This document shows, in pieces, positions 1 to 7,053 of a DNA stretch of 55,560 bases. The notes under the pieces were generated by a model. The model was not told where the DNA came from. It did no database searches and saw nothing but the letters and a program-made list of their open reading frames with translations. Position numbers and translations under genes: made by a program. The DNA is from Clostridiales bacterium UBA4039 (GTDB taxonomy: Bacteria > Bacillota > Clostridia > Lachnospirales > Vallitaleaceae): NCBI GenBank assembly GCA_002382805.1, contig DGAD01000047.1:1-55560 (forward strand), read 5' to 3'. Numbering within the stretch: the stretch's first letter is position 1; each line of letters begins with the position of its first letter.

Positions 1-21
1 TGCTAATGCGACAGCCCCTTT
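1..21 (-). terminator. possible terminator hairpin cut by the window edge
   Basis: Read on the minus strand just after the precursor-peptide stop codon, the sequence AAAGGGGCTGTCGC followed by ATTAGC looks like the first arm and loop of a GC-rich hairpin. The second arm would lie outside the window. If the hairpin is real, the precursor gene is a one-gene transcript. Only half of the structure is visible, so this is an inference. Confidence 0.3.
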
Positions 22-32
22 AATATATATAA

Positions 33-146
33 TTAGTCGCGTCCCCACTTCCAATTGCTATGTGTACGTCCATAGCCGTTACCTGGGCGCATTTCTGTTT
101 GTTTAATGTCTAATTTTTTGATTTTTGGAACTTCCCATTTTTTCAT
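33..146 (-). CDS. RiPP precursor peptide with a lasso-like leader (37 aa)
   Basis: A 37-codon gene on the minus strand with a good ribosome site (AGGAGG, 6 nt before ATG) and its own promoter. The leader has Trp4-x2-Pro7-x-Ile9-x2-Leu12 and Thr17. This matches the aromatic-x2-P-x-L plus penultimate Thr pattern that PqqD/B1 proteins read in paeninodin-type lasso leaders. The rest reads RPGNGYGRTHSNWKWGRD: rich in Gly, Arg, Asn and Trp, with no Cys and no Asp/Glu near core positions 7-9. A canonical lasso isopeptide ring is therefore not possible. The PqqD and HPr-kinase-like genes directly upstream support a RiPP precursor. Paeninodin is phosphorylated on a C-terminal Ser; here the C terminus is Asp and the only Ser is residue 30. 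Identity as a precursor is inferred; the final product is unknown. Confidence 0.72.
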   Translation of the reverse strand: MKKWEVPKIKKLDIKQTEMRPGNGYGRTHSNWKWGRD

Positions 147-188
147 AATATTACCTCCTATAACGAATAAAATGTTACTCACTACTGT

Positions 189-204
189 TAGCAAGTATTT
201 GCTA
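189..204 (-). promoter_or_regulatory. 5' stem-loop of the precursor mRNA
   Basis: On the minus strand TAGCAA-ATAC-TTGCTA forms a 6-bp hairpin that starts within a few bases of the predicted transcription start. Such 5'-terminal hairpins often protect abundant mRNAs from decay. This role is an inference; the inverted repeat is seen directly. Confidence 0.4.
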
Positions 205-211
205 TAGGTTT

Positions 212-240
212 ATTATACCATCAAAGAAAAAAAATCACAA
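212..240 (-). promoter_or_regulatory. sigma-A-type promoter of the precursor peptide gene
   Basis: On the minus strand TTGTGA (235-240) is followed after exactly 17 nt by a consensus TATAAT (212-217). It sits in the 135-nt gap between the HPr-kinase-like gene and the precursor, so the peptide can be transcribed separately and more strongly than the genes upstream. Confidence 0.75.
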
Positions 241-281
241 GAAAAAGTTTACAATTTGTTCATACTTTATTCAAATGTTTT

Positions 282-1190
282 TTACATTTTTTTATGAAAA
301 AACAGTTCCTGTTCAATTAAGTGTAACTGTTCCTTTGAAGTAAAGCCTTCCCGTGGACGCTCAAGATGATATACATCTACATTTGACAGTACATAACTTA
401 ACAGGTTCAATTGTTGTGCCTTCAATGCTAAGCGTTCGACCATTTCTTCAATATATGCATGGGTTAATAACACTTCGAGTGCTTTGGTCTTATCCAGCCG
501 AGTTAAGGTCACTTGGTCTACCTCACTCGCTTCAAGCCAAATAATTGCCCCTAAGCGCTTACTCGTTTCTTCAAAATCCTCCTGTATATCCACATAAAAT
601 TTTTCTGCATTTGGGAAAATTTGTTTCTTAGGGTCTGGTAAATACTCATAGACATCCATCGTATCTTTCCACATCTTTTGCGTAGGAAAACTCGGTATGA
701 CATACAATTGATTTTTTGTAGATATTGCGGACAAATCATCACTTAAAAGTTTATAGCCTGATCGAATACTTTGCCGCGCCAGTGAAGACTTGCCAGCACC
801 TGCTTCCCCTAAAATAATAAAAGCCAAATCATTCGCACAAACTGCACTGCCGTGAATGGAAAAAATATCACGTTGTAACAAAAGTGTTGCAAATGCAACT
901 CCAACGATATATGTTACCAACTCATTTTCCCAATATGTTGGTTTATGAGGCGTTATGAGCATCGACTTTCCATCTTGAATTCTAAACCGCGCAAGATTAT
1001 GAATATCTACGCCAATATCATTTATTCCATGAATATGAAATTCGCCCAAGTCATCATCAACACACGCCGGCTCCCATGCCTCAACTTCAATAATAACATC
1101 CGCTTTACACGGTTTGCATTCCATTATATTCAAGTTGATATTGGCCTCTACATTTAGACCAAACAGTTTGTAATATCGTAGATTACTCAT
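282..1190 (-). CDS. HPr-kinase-like protein, probable peptide-modifying kinase
   Basis: A 302-residue P-loop protein. The Walker A motif GEAGAGKSSL lies at about residues 128-137, preceded by the IHGSAV strand typical of HPr kinase C-terminal domains, with an LLSDDLSAI acidic motif near 150. It lacks the long N-terminal domain of true HprK/P enzymes. Stand-alone HprK-like kinases of this type occur in paeninodin-type lasso clusters, where they phosphorylate the precursor. The ATG at 1190 is preferred because AGAGGTT lies 4 nt upstream inside the pqqD-like gene; an in-frame TTG exists at 1196. The gene overlaps the PqqD-like gene by 8 bases, which indicates translational coupling. Its substrate is presumably the 37-aa peptide, but this is inferred from position. 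Confidence 0.75.
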   Translation of the reverse strand: MSNLRYYKLFGLNVEANINLNIMECKPCKADVIIEVEAWEPACVDDDLGEFHIHGINDIGVDIHNLARFRIQDGKSMLITPHKPTYWENELVTYIVGVAFATLLLQRDIFSIHGSAVCANDLAFIILGEAGAGKSSLARQSIRSGYKLLSDDLSAISTKNQLYVIPSFPTQKMWKDTMDVYEYLPDPKKQIFPNAEKFYVDIQEDFEETSKRLGAIIWLEASEVDQVTLTRLDKTKALEVLLTHAYIEEMVERLALKAQQLNLLSYVLSNVDVYHLERPREGFTSKEQLHLIEQELFFHKKM

Positions 1191-1464
1191 ACGCAACCTC
1201 TATGATAACCTTCGCCTCTTCAAGCTCTTGAATAAAACGCATAACATCATCTGCTATCTCTTCTGAATCTGCTGCATATACTTGTGTTAATTCTTCAATA
1301 ATTTGGCTAACATTTCGTATGCCATTAATACATTCCCAAATATCTTTGCCCACTTCATTAATGACAAAGTATTCCCCTGAGTCAATATTTAGCATGGCTA
1401 GCTCTCCACCAAGGTTTGCTGGCTGAACATCTGGTTTTTGCTTAAATACTCTTCCTTTTTCCAT
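1183..1464 (-). CDS. PqqD family RiPP recognition element protein
   Basis: A 93-residue stand-alone RRE (PqqD / lasso B1 type). The conserved pattern is visible: a P-x-V start (residues 11-13), ELAMLNIDSGEYFVIN beta strands, GKDIWECINGIRNVSQII and a helical C terminus ending in VIIEV. In lasso, PQQ and sactipeptide systems this fold binds the leader peptide and presents it to the modifying enzymes. It sits between the nucleotidyltransferase and kinase genes in one operon, with an AAGGAGG ribosome site. It probably binds the W-x2-P-x-I leader of the small peptide encoded at 33-146. Family assignment is firm; the binding partner is inferred. Confidence 0.85.
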   Translation of the reverse strand: MEKGRVFKQKPDVQPANLGGELAMLNIDSGEYFVINEVGKDIWECINGIRNVSQIIEELTQVYAADSEEIADDVMRFIQELEEAKVIIEVAYE

Positions 1465-1465
1465 T

Positions 1466-2659
1466 TTATTCCTCCTTTAAAAAAGTTATGGTTTCTTGAT
1501 GTGTCATAATATTACGGTGATTAATATCGCGTCGAATCCATTTTTTTAGATTTTGACGCGATTTGAAAACTACTCGAACAATACGAACTCCCCAAAACAC
1601 AGGTAGCAACCAAGAATGCTTATTTAAACTAGAATATCTTTTTTTCATTTGGTCTAAGGGTAAAAAAACAAATGTCAACAGATGCATTTTATCTTTATTT
1701 CCCTTATAAGGTCCCTGAGCCAAAACTTCATAACGTTGTTCTATAACATACTCTTCACGCATCCCTGTATCACCCGAACGCGCAATAATCCCAAAAAGGT
1801 TATTGCAAAACGCATCTTGTATTTCATAGTCTAGAACAAACCCACTTGCTAAAAATCTATTGGCACACGCTAAGATATATGCACCTGTTTTTAACATATG
1901 AAACTTTGTCAGATATAAATTAAGCTTTTGTTCATCAATATGCTCTTTTTGTGCTCTCACATATAGAGCCAGGTCATATAATCCCTTTAAACCTATTCCT
2001 GTTCCGTACAAATGCTTCACCATATGAACAAGCATATAAGCTGTCGCTAATGTTGGTTCCAATACATTAAATTCCCCATCTTTTGATCGAACTGCTGTTT
2101 GCAGTGCATTATACCCAAATGCTTGGGTATAATCCGATAGCTCTTTCTTAAACAATGCAAAATGTACTTCAAAAAAATACCCTTCCTCTTTAGGATAATA
2201 TATATATTCTTTATCTGTATCTTGATCTTGCACATGTATATAGTCTAATAATTGGAAAACCTTATCCGCTTGCTCTAGATCATCCCAATGAAGAAAAATA
2301 TCCATATCACTCATGGTACGATTTTCAGGCTTTATATAATATGAAGCACAGTCAATCCCCTTTAATACAATGGCAAAGACGCCTTGTTTCTCTAGCTGTG
2401 CTAAAACCTCTCTAGCTTTTCGTTCTGATTGTTTTGTCCAAAATAGACGATGGATGATTTTTCCTTGCCATTTTTGATAAATATCGGATTGCTTAAAGTC
2501 GTCAGGAAAAAAAAGTTGATAATAATCAAAGAAGACACACTCTAATCCATGCTCCGCTGCAAATTGTAAGCATTGATTCCACTGTTCATGTGACAATTCA
2601 ACCTTTGGCTCCTTGATTTGATTTAACGCCTGTAACAACATCGTCACTCTAAAATCCAT
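1466..2659 (-). CDS. nucleotidyltransferase family protein (NTP_transf_5 type)
   Basis: A 397-residue protein with the signature of the uncharacterised nucleotidyltransferase family found in many RiPP loci. It has VLKG (98-101), then an Arg114 and SDMDIF (117-122), whose two Asp residues would bind the metal of a pol-beta-like active site, followed by an all-helical C-terminal half with MVHMVKHL. Related genes occur in paeninodin-type lasso clusters, where their role is not settled (possibly nucleotidylation of the peptide). Only one base separates it from the PqqD gene and four from the propeller gene upstream, so this is one operon. Function beyond the fold is unknown. Confidence 0.72.
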   Translation of the reverse strand: MDFRVTMLLQALNQIKEPKVELSHEQWNQCLQFAAEHGLECVFFDYYQLFFPDDFKQSDIYQKWQGKIIHRLFWTKQSERKAREVLAQLEKQGVFAIVLKGIDCASYYIKPENRTMSDMDIFLHWDDLEQADKVFQLLDYIHVQDQDTDKEYIYYPKEEGYFFEVHFALFKKELSDYTQAFGYNALQTAVRSKDGEFNVLEPTLATAYMLVHMVKHLYGTGIGLKGLYDLALYVRAQKEHIDEQKLNLYLTKFHMLKTGAYILACANRFLASGFVLDYEIQDAFCNNLFGIIARSGDTGMREEYVIEQRYEVLAQGPYKGNKDKMHLLTFVFLPLDQMKKRYSSLNKHSWLLPVFWGVRIVRVVFKSRQNLKKWIRRDINHRNIMTHQETITFLKEE

Positions 2660-2663
2660 ACGC

Positions 2664-3878
2664 TCACCCTTTTTTTGTGCTGATAGCCATCATGGTTCCA
2701 TTCCATGAGCCAACATAGATAACACCTTTCTGATCAACAATAGGAACGGAAAGGGCTTTTCCTATGTCCAAAGAACTTTTTTGTTTTCCTTCTGAATTAA
2801 ATATCAGTATGCGACCTTTTGTATTACTATCTTTTGTTGTTATAAGAATATGCCCATCTAAGTCAATGCTTGGAGTTGTCCATAGACCTCTTTTGGCTTG
2901 CGTTAGGCGATGACTAAAGATTATTGAACCATCCTCTTTACTTAGCGCCATTAATTGGCCGCTTAATGTCCCTAAAACCACATAGTTTTCATAGGATATA
3001 CTTACACTTCCTCGAATGGCCCCTGCAAGCTCTTTCTTCCATTTTAACTGTCCATCATATCCCAAGCATAAAACAATGCCCCGATCTTCTCCAATCCCTC
3101 CTGTAAAATAAACACTCTGATGTTCTATATCTACTGTTGGATTGCCCCAAAACATATAGTTTTCTTTAAGTGTATACTCCCATTTCATTTGTCCATTGGC
3201 ATGTAATCCATATAATCGATGTCTATTTGCCGCCACATAGATATTGTTGTCTTCGTCTATGGCTACACCGCTTAATGGATATCTAGGCATACCTAAATCA
3301 AATGTCCATTCGCATCGACCCGATATCAAGTCAATACTATGCAGTCCGATACCATAACCTGTAATCAAAATATGGTTTTTATTAATAAGGGGAGAAGACC
3401 AGCATTTATTTAAGCGAAACTTTTTTGTATGCCAATCATATGTAGCTAATGCATTAATCCCTTTGCTCATCTTTCTTAAGTACCGATTAGATATTGCATC
3501 AAAGTATGCACCCAAATAATAGGTCCACATTAGCTCCCCTTGTGTTGTAAAACAATGGACATTCCCCTCTCCTGATGTAAAAATCACATAATTTTCTGAT
3601 ATCGAAGGGCTTCCATAATTTTTTGTCTTCCCAGAATTAAACATCCAACGTAACTGCCCTTGGCTGCTAATTGAATAAAAGCATCCATCATGGGATGCAA
3701 AGTATATATTGCCATCTGCATCAAAAACCGGTGAAGCTTCTGGCCCTTTGAGTGGATATGCACGTAATGTAAAAGAAAACTCTGGTGTCAGCTCATATGA
3801 ATGAATGCGATGTTTTAATCGTCCGGTTCTTTGTTCATCTAATAAAAACATAGTCGACGCTATCTCTTTAATGGTCAT
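2664..3878 (-). CDS. PQQ-type beta-propeller repeat protein, cytosolic
   Basis: A 404-residue protein of repeated blades such as SPVFDADGNIYFASHDGCFYS, GSPSISENYVIFTSGEGNVH and GVAIDEDNNIYVAANRHRLYG, each ending near a W at the G-x-L-x-W strand. This is the BamB/PQQ-dehydrogenase propeller fold. There is no signal peptide or lipobox, so it should act inside the cell, unlike most relatives. It is the first gene of the RiPP-like operon and starts just after a promoter (3902-3929). A scaffold or substrate-binding role for peptide maturation is possible but not shown. No catalytic residues can be assigned. Confidence 0.7.
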   Translation of the reverse strand: MTIKEIASTMFLLDEQRTGRLKHRIHSYELTPEFSFTLRAYPLKGPEASPVFDADGNIYFASHDGCFYSISSQGQLRWMFNSGKTKNYGSPSISENYVIFTSGEGNVHCFTTQGELMWTYYLGAYFDAISNRYLRKMSKGINALATYDWHTKKFRLNKCWSSPLINKNHILITGYGIGLHSIDLISGRCEWTFDLGMPRYPLSGVAIDEDNNIYVAANRHRLYGLHANGQMKWEYTLKENYMFWGNPTVDIEHQSVYFTGGIGEDRGIVLCLGYDGQLKWKKELAGAIRGSVSISYENYVVLGTLSGQLMALSKEDGSIIFSHRLTQAKRGLWTTPSIDLDGHILITTKDSNTKGRILIFNSEGKQKSSLDIGKALSVPIVDQKGVIYVGSWNGTMMAISTKKG

Positions 3879-3901
3879 CTCCCTCTTCCCTTTTATTTAC
3901 T

Positions 3902-3929
3902 ATTATACCACAAAAGGCCACCCACACAA
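3902..3929 (-). promoter_or_regulatory. promoter of the RiPP-like operon, overlapping a terminator
   Basis: On the minus strand a consensus TATAAT (3902-3907) follows TTGTGT (3924-3929) with 16 nt between. The -35 and spacer lie inside the terminator hairpin of the preceding gene, so the same bases serve both roles. Confidence 0.55.
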
Positions 3930-3942
3930 ATGTGGACAGCCT
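3912..3942 (-). terminator. rho-independent terminator after the flavodoxin-like gene
   Basis: Minus-strand arms AGGCUGUCCACA and UGUGGGUGGCCU pair over 12 bp (three G-U pairs) around a UUUG loop and are followed by a short U run. In the plus direction the G-U pairs become mismatches, so it is directional. Confidence 0.7.
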
Positions 3943-3959
3943 ATTTTAATTTACATTTT

Positions 3960-4466
3960 TTATTCTGTTTTTTCTGTACAAACCTCACATATGTCGCAAG
4001 ACAATATCGATTTATCCCTTTGGCGGCTTTTACTTAAATAATATTTTCGATATACATCGTGTAATCGTTCAATTACTTTTTCCATTTCAACCAAATTATA
4101 TGTCTTGACTTGACTAATGACAACATCAAAATTTTTATCTTTTAAAATCTTGTGCAATTGACGCTTCGTTTTGTGAAAATCCTTATGTGTTCCTGAATAT
4201 ATAAACGCTGGCTTATTGACATATCTATTCTTTAACATCTTAGCCAAACATAAAATCTCTCGCTTAGACGCTTCATCTAAACCCGATATTCCAAAGCCAT
4301 ACATTGTATCCGGCTCTGAAAGATCAATCGATGCATTTAATTCCATGTATTTATTTGCTTCAATTAAAATAACCTCATGTCCTTTTTCTTTGATTTTATC
4401 ATTAAAGTGTTGAATCAATTTTATAGCTTCAGGATTTTTTGTCGTATAAAACAATATTATTTTCAT
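3960..4466 (-). CDS. flavodoxin-like fold protein
   Basis: A 168-residue protein. The start at 4466 has a GGGAGGGAG ribosome site; an upstream in-frame ATG at 4508 lacks one. The N terminus KIILFYTTKNPEAIKLIQ and the later PAFIYSGTHKDFHKTKRQLHKIL segment resemble a flavodoxin fold with its phosphate-binding loop and the middle strand of flavodoxin-like domains. The C terminus carries CDICEVC, which could bind a metal or be redox active, but it is too short for a ferredoxin domain. The gene stands alone between its terminator and an ECF transporter gene. Function is not recognised with confidence. Confidence 0.5.
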   Translation of the reverse strand: MKIILFYTTKNPEAIKLIQHFNDKIKEKGHEVILIEANKYMELNASIDLSEPDTMYGFGISGLDEASKREILCLAKMLKNRYVNKPAFIYSGTHKDFHKTKRQLHKILKDKNFDVVISQVKTYNLVEMEKVIERLHDVYRKYYLSKSRQRDKSILSCDICEVCTEKTE

Positions 4467-4594
4467 TCGTCTCCCTCCCACCATTTTAATAACACAGCAC
4501 ATAATCATCCTATGATATTAAACACTTGTTTTTATGGTATGTTAGATTTATGAACTTAATATGAATAATTTATGAATTTTTGACGAATTCGAAA

Positions 4595-5095
4595 TTATTG
4601 CATTGATTTAGGCAATAATTTAATAATAACAAGTGCTAGTAGACCTCCAATAAGCGCGGTCCATAATTGCGGGAATGAAAATGCCGCAATAACTGGTGGC
4701 TTAACCTGTGCAATAAATAACGGAAGTAACGTGCGCACTGCAATAAATAAAAAGAGGAACTTTGCCCCTGCCCCTAAAACTAAAGCAATGGCTTCGTATA
4801 GTATGCCTTCTTTTTTCTTGATGATTAATCCAAAAACAACTATATATATTGTATTGGCAACAGCAATCATCGGAACCAAAGGCAAGACCCCCATTATTCC
4901 AGATAAAAAAGCAATGATAGGCGTTAAGCACCCTATGACGATAGCCATTGGAATTCCGACAATCATTGTCGATAATAAAAGCATCATATTGACTAATGGA
5001 CCGACTAAAGGTTGCGCAAATTGTCTAAAACCAATTTGAAAAACGAGGGTTAATGCAAGTAACATAGCACTTCTTGTTAATTTGTTTGTTTTCAT
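4595..5095 (-). CDS. ECF transporter S component
   Basis: A 166-residue, very hydrophobic protein with about five to six membrane segments and the ECF S-component start TRSAMLLALTLVFQIGF, including the Ala-x3-Ala-type helix face used to contact EcfT. Energy-coupling modules (EcfA1, EcfA2, EcfT) are not in the window, as is usual for group II systems that share them. The substrate is probably a vitamin or small cofactor precursor but cannot be told from sequence. The start has an AAAGGAG ribosome site. No riboswitch is seen in the roughly 100-base upstream gap. Confidence 0.72.
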   Translation of the reverse strand: MKTNKLTRSAMLLALTLVFQIGFRQFAQPLVGPLVNMMLLLSTMIVGIPMAIVIGCLTPIIAFLSGIMGVLPLVPMIAVANTIYIVVFGLIIKKKEGILYEAIALVLGAGAKFLFLFIAVRTLLPLFIAQVKPPVIAAFSFPQLWTALIGGLLALVIIKLLPKSMQ

Positions 5096-5198
5096 TGTTT
5101 ACTCCTTTTTTTTGCTTATTTGTACGATAACAAAACTTCATTTGTCTCGCATTCAACTTTATGATTATGAACCGTCTGTCAAGCTATGTGCAACACTG

Positions 5199-6035
5199 TC
5201 ACTTTATTCTTCCTCTACGCAAAATCACATGATGAACACTTTTTAAATACATATGACTTCCAAGAATACCTCTAAGGATGGGAAGCAATTTTGCTGAGCC
5301 TGTCGTACGGTAGATGTTTTTAGGTTTTTTGATTAGGGATGCTTTAACAATTATATCCACTGTTGAAAAAGCACTTGGTGCCTTGGCAAACATATGCTTT
5401 AAGAACCACATGTAATTATATCTTAATTCCTTATAGTCTTCAATAGCTTCTTGAGCATTTAATGTCTCGATTGCAGTTGTTTCAAATTCCGTCTTAATCG
5501 GTCCCGGTTCTATTTGAACGAGTTGAATATTAAAAGGGTATACTTCCATTCGCTGGGCTTCTACCAATCCTTTTAGGGCATGTTTTGACGCCCCGTACCA
5601 ACCTGATCCTAAGGTTGCAACGTGGCTAGCTGATGAAGCAACAACAATAATACGTCCGCTTTTTTGCTTGCGCATCACAGGTAGCACACACTGGTTGACA
5701 CGAGCTACTCCAAATAGATTAACATCAAACTGTTGCTTGGCTTTCTTAATAGACACTTCTTCAAGTATACCATATTCACCATAACCTGCGTTATTAATAA
5801 CAATATCAATATATCCATGTTGATCTAGAATATGTCGGATAACCGCTTCAATCGATTCTGTCTTTGTCACATCCATATAAGCTATATGTACGCCTGCCTT
5901 TTTTAGGCGTTCTAAGCGTTTGGTTCGTCTTGCCACACCATAAACTATACACTCAGATGTAGCAAGGCGCCGAGCGACCTTTTCTCCAATCCCTGAGGAT
6001 GCCCCTACTACAAGCGCGACTTTTTTCTTTTTCAT
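5199..6035 (-). CDS. SDR family oxidoreductase
   Basis: A 278-residue classical short-chain dehydrogenase. It has the NAD(P)-binding GASSGIG motif near the N terminus, NNAGYGEYG in the middle, catalytic Ser in VVASSAS, the YGASK active site (Tyr-x3-Lys), and EPGPIKTEF after it. The C-terminal part (FLKHMFAKAPSAF onward) resembles the oxidoreductases that act on lipids or sterol-like substrates, but the substrate is unknown. The ATG at 6035 is chosen because AAGGAG lies 6 nt upstream; an in-frame GTG precedes it. An AraC-type regulator lies just upstream on the same strand. Confidence 0.85.
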   Translation of the reverse strand: MKKKKVALVVGASSGIGEKVARRLATSECIVYGVARRTKRLERLKKAGVHIAYMDVTKTESIEAVIRHILDQHGYIDIVINNAGYGEYGILEEVSIKKAKQQFDVNLFGVARVNQCVLPVMRKQKSGRIIVVASSASHVATLGSGWYGASKHALKGLVEAQRMEVYPFNIQLVQIEPGPIKTEFETTAIETLNAQEAIEDYKELRYNYMWFLKHMFAKAPSAFSTVDIIVKASLIKKPKNIYRTTGSAKLLPILRGILGSHMYLKSVHHVILRRGRIK

Positions 6036-6059
6036 CACGTTCTCCTTTCTCTGTGTATA

Positions 6060-6980
6060 TTAATAATATGTATATTGTTTTCTATACTCTCGCGGCGTCA
6101 TCCCTTCATATTTTTTAAACACTGTCGAAAAATATGTTGCTGAAGCAAATCCAATAGTAAGTGCAATATCTATAATTTTATGATCCGATCGAATTAACAG
6201 CTCTTTTGATTTTTTCAGACGCTCTTGAAGAATATATTCATTCGGTGTTTGTTGGAATGTTTTTTTGTAAATTTTATGAAAGTGCGCCGGACTCACTTTC
6301 AATTGTTTTGCGATTTGATCAAGTGTTAATTGCTCATCCAAATGATTTTCTACATATTCTTTAAATAATTGAAATGTTTTGCGATATGGTGATGGTTGAT
6401 TCACATTATTTTCAACCGTTTCTTCATACATGTGAATGATAATCGACATAATCAGATTTTTGATTTTAATTGTACTTATTTTACTAGGATTTAGACGTTC
6501 TTTTAATATTTCTTCAAATAAGCCTGCAAAAATCTGCGGCTGTTTTGGATGTATTCGAGTCGGTAGTTGATCAAGAATATAGTGTCTATAATAGGGAACA
6601 AAGTATCCGTTCATAATATACGGCGTACTTTGCTGGATTTTTTGTGCCCTATCTGTCGGGTCAATGCCTAATAGATAACATGAATATGGCATGACAGCAC
6701 GTGTAAACTGACCTGGCCTTTTTAAAACAACATCCCCCGCTTGAATCGTATAATATGTATCATCAATATACATCCCTCCCGTACTTTCCGTAAAAAATTC
6801 AAATTCAAAATCCAAAACATGACGTTTTTCAAGTTTTTCACCTGGAAAATACTCTTGAGATTGATTAAAAAAATACATGCGCATGAGGGTCGGATTCAGT
6901 TCACTCGCATCAATCACAATATTTTTTATATGCATATTTCTCACTCTTTTCATCACAAGATTTTTAACATTTGCGAACAT
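6060..6980 (-). CDS. AraC family transcriptional regulator
   Basis: A 306-residue protein. The N-terminal cupin-like sensor (about 45-140, with DDTYYTIQAGDVVLKRPGQ) is followed by a two-HTH AraC domain from about residue 205, with LDQIAKQLKVSPAHFHKIYKKTF and IGFASATYFSTVFKKYEGMTPREYRKQ. It is transcribed divergently from the GH3 gene, so sugar-responsive control of that gene is likely. The start is uncertain: AGGAG lies 13 nt before the chosen ATG, and later in-frame ATGs exist at residues 10 and 16. Confidence 0.85.
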   Translation of the reverse strand: MFANVKNLVMKRVRNMHIKNIVIDASELNPTLMRMYFFNQSQEYFPGEKLEKRHVLDFEFEFFTESTGGMYIDDTYYTIQAGDVVLKRPGQFTRAVMPYSCYLLGIDPTDRAQKIQQSTPYIMNGYFVPYYRHYILDQLPTRIHPKQPQIFAGLFEEILKERLNPSKISTIKIKNLIMSIIIHMYEETVENNVNQPSPYRKTFQLFKEYVENHLDEQLTLDQIAKQLKVSPAHFHKIYKKTFQQTPNEYILQERLKKSKELLIRSDHKIIDIALTIGFASATYFSTVFKKYEGMTPREYRKQYTYY

Positions 6981-7053
6981 TTTATATGTTTTTCTCCTAT
7001 ATTACTATATCATAAACCCAACGAAATAACATTATTTTTAAATGGAGGTTGCT

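Noticed and set aside
33..146. A canonical lasso peptide
   Set aside because: No Asp or Glu at core positions 7-9 can close the ring, and no cyclase or protease gene is in view.
5096..5198. Riboswitch upstream of the ECF transporter gene
   Set aside because: The gap is about 100 bases and I found none of the conserved cores of thiamine, riboflavin, cobalamin, folate or preQ1 elements.
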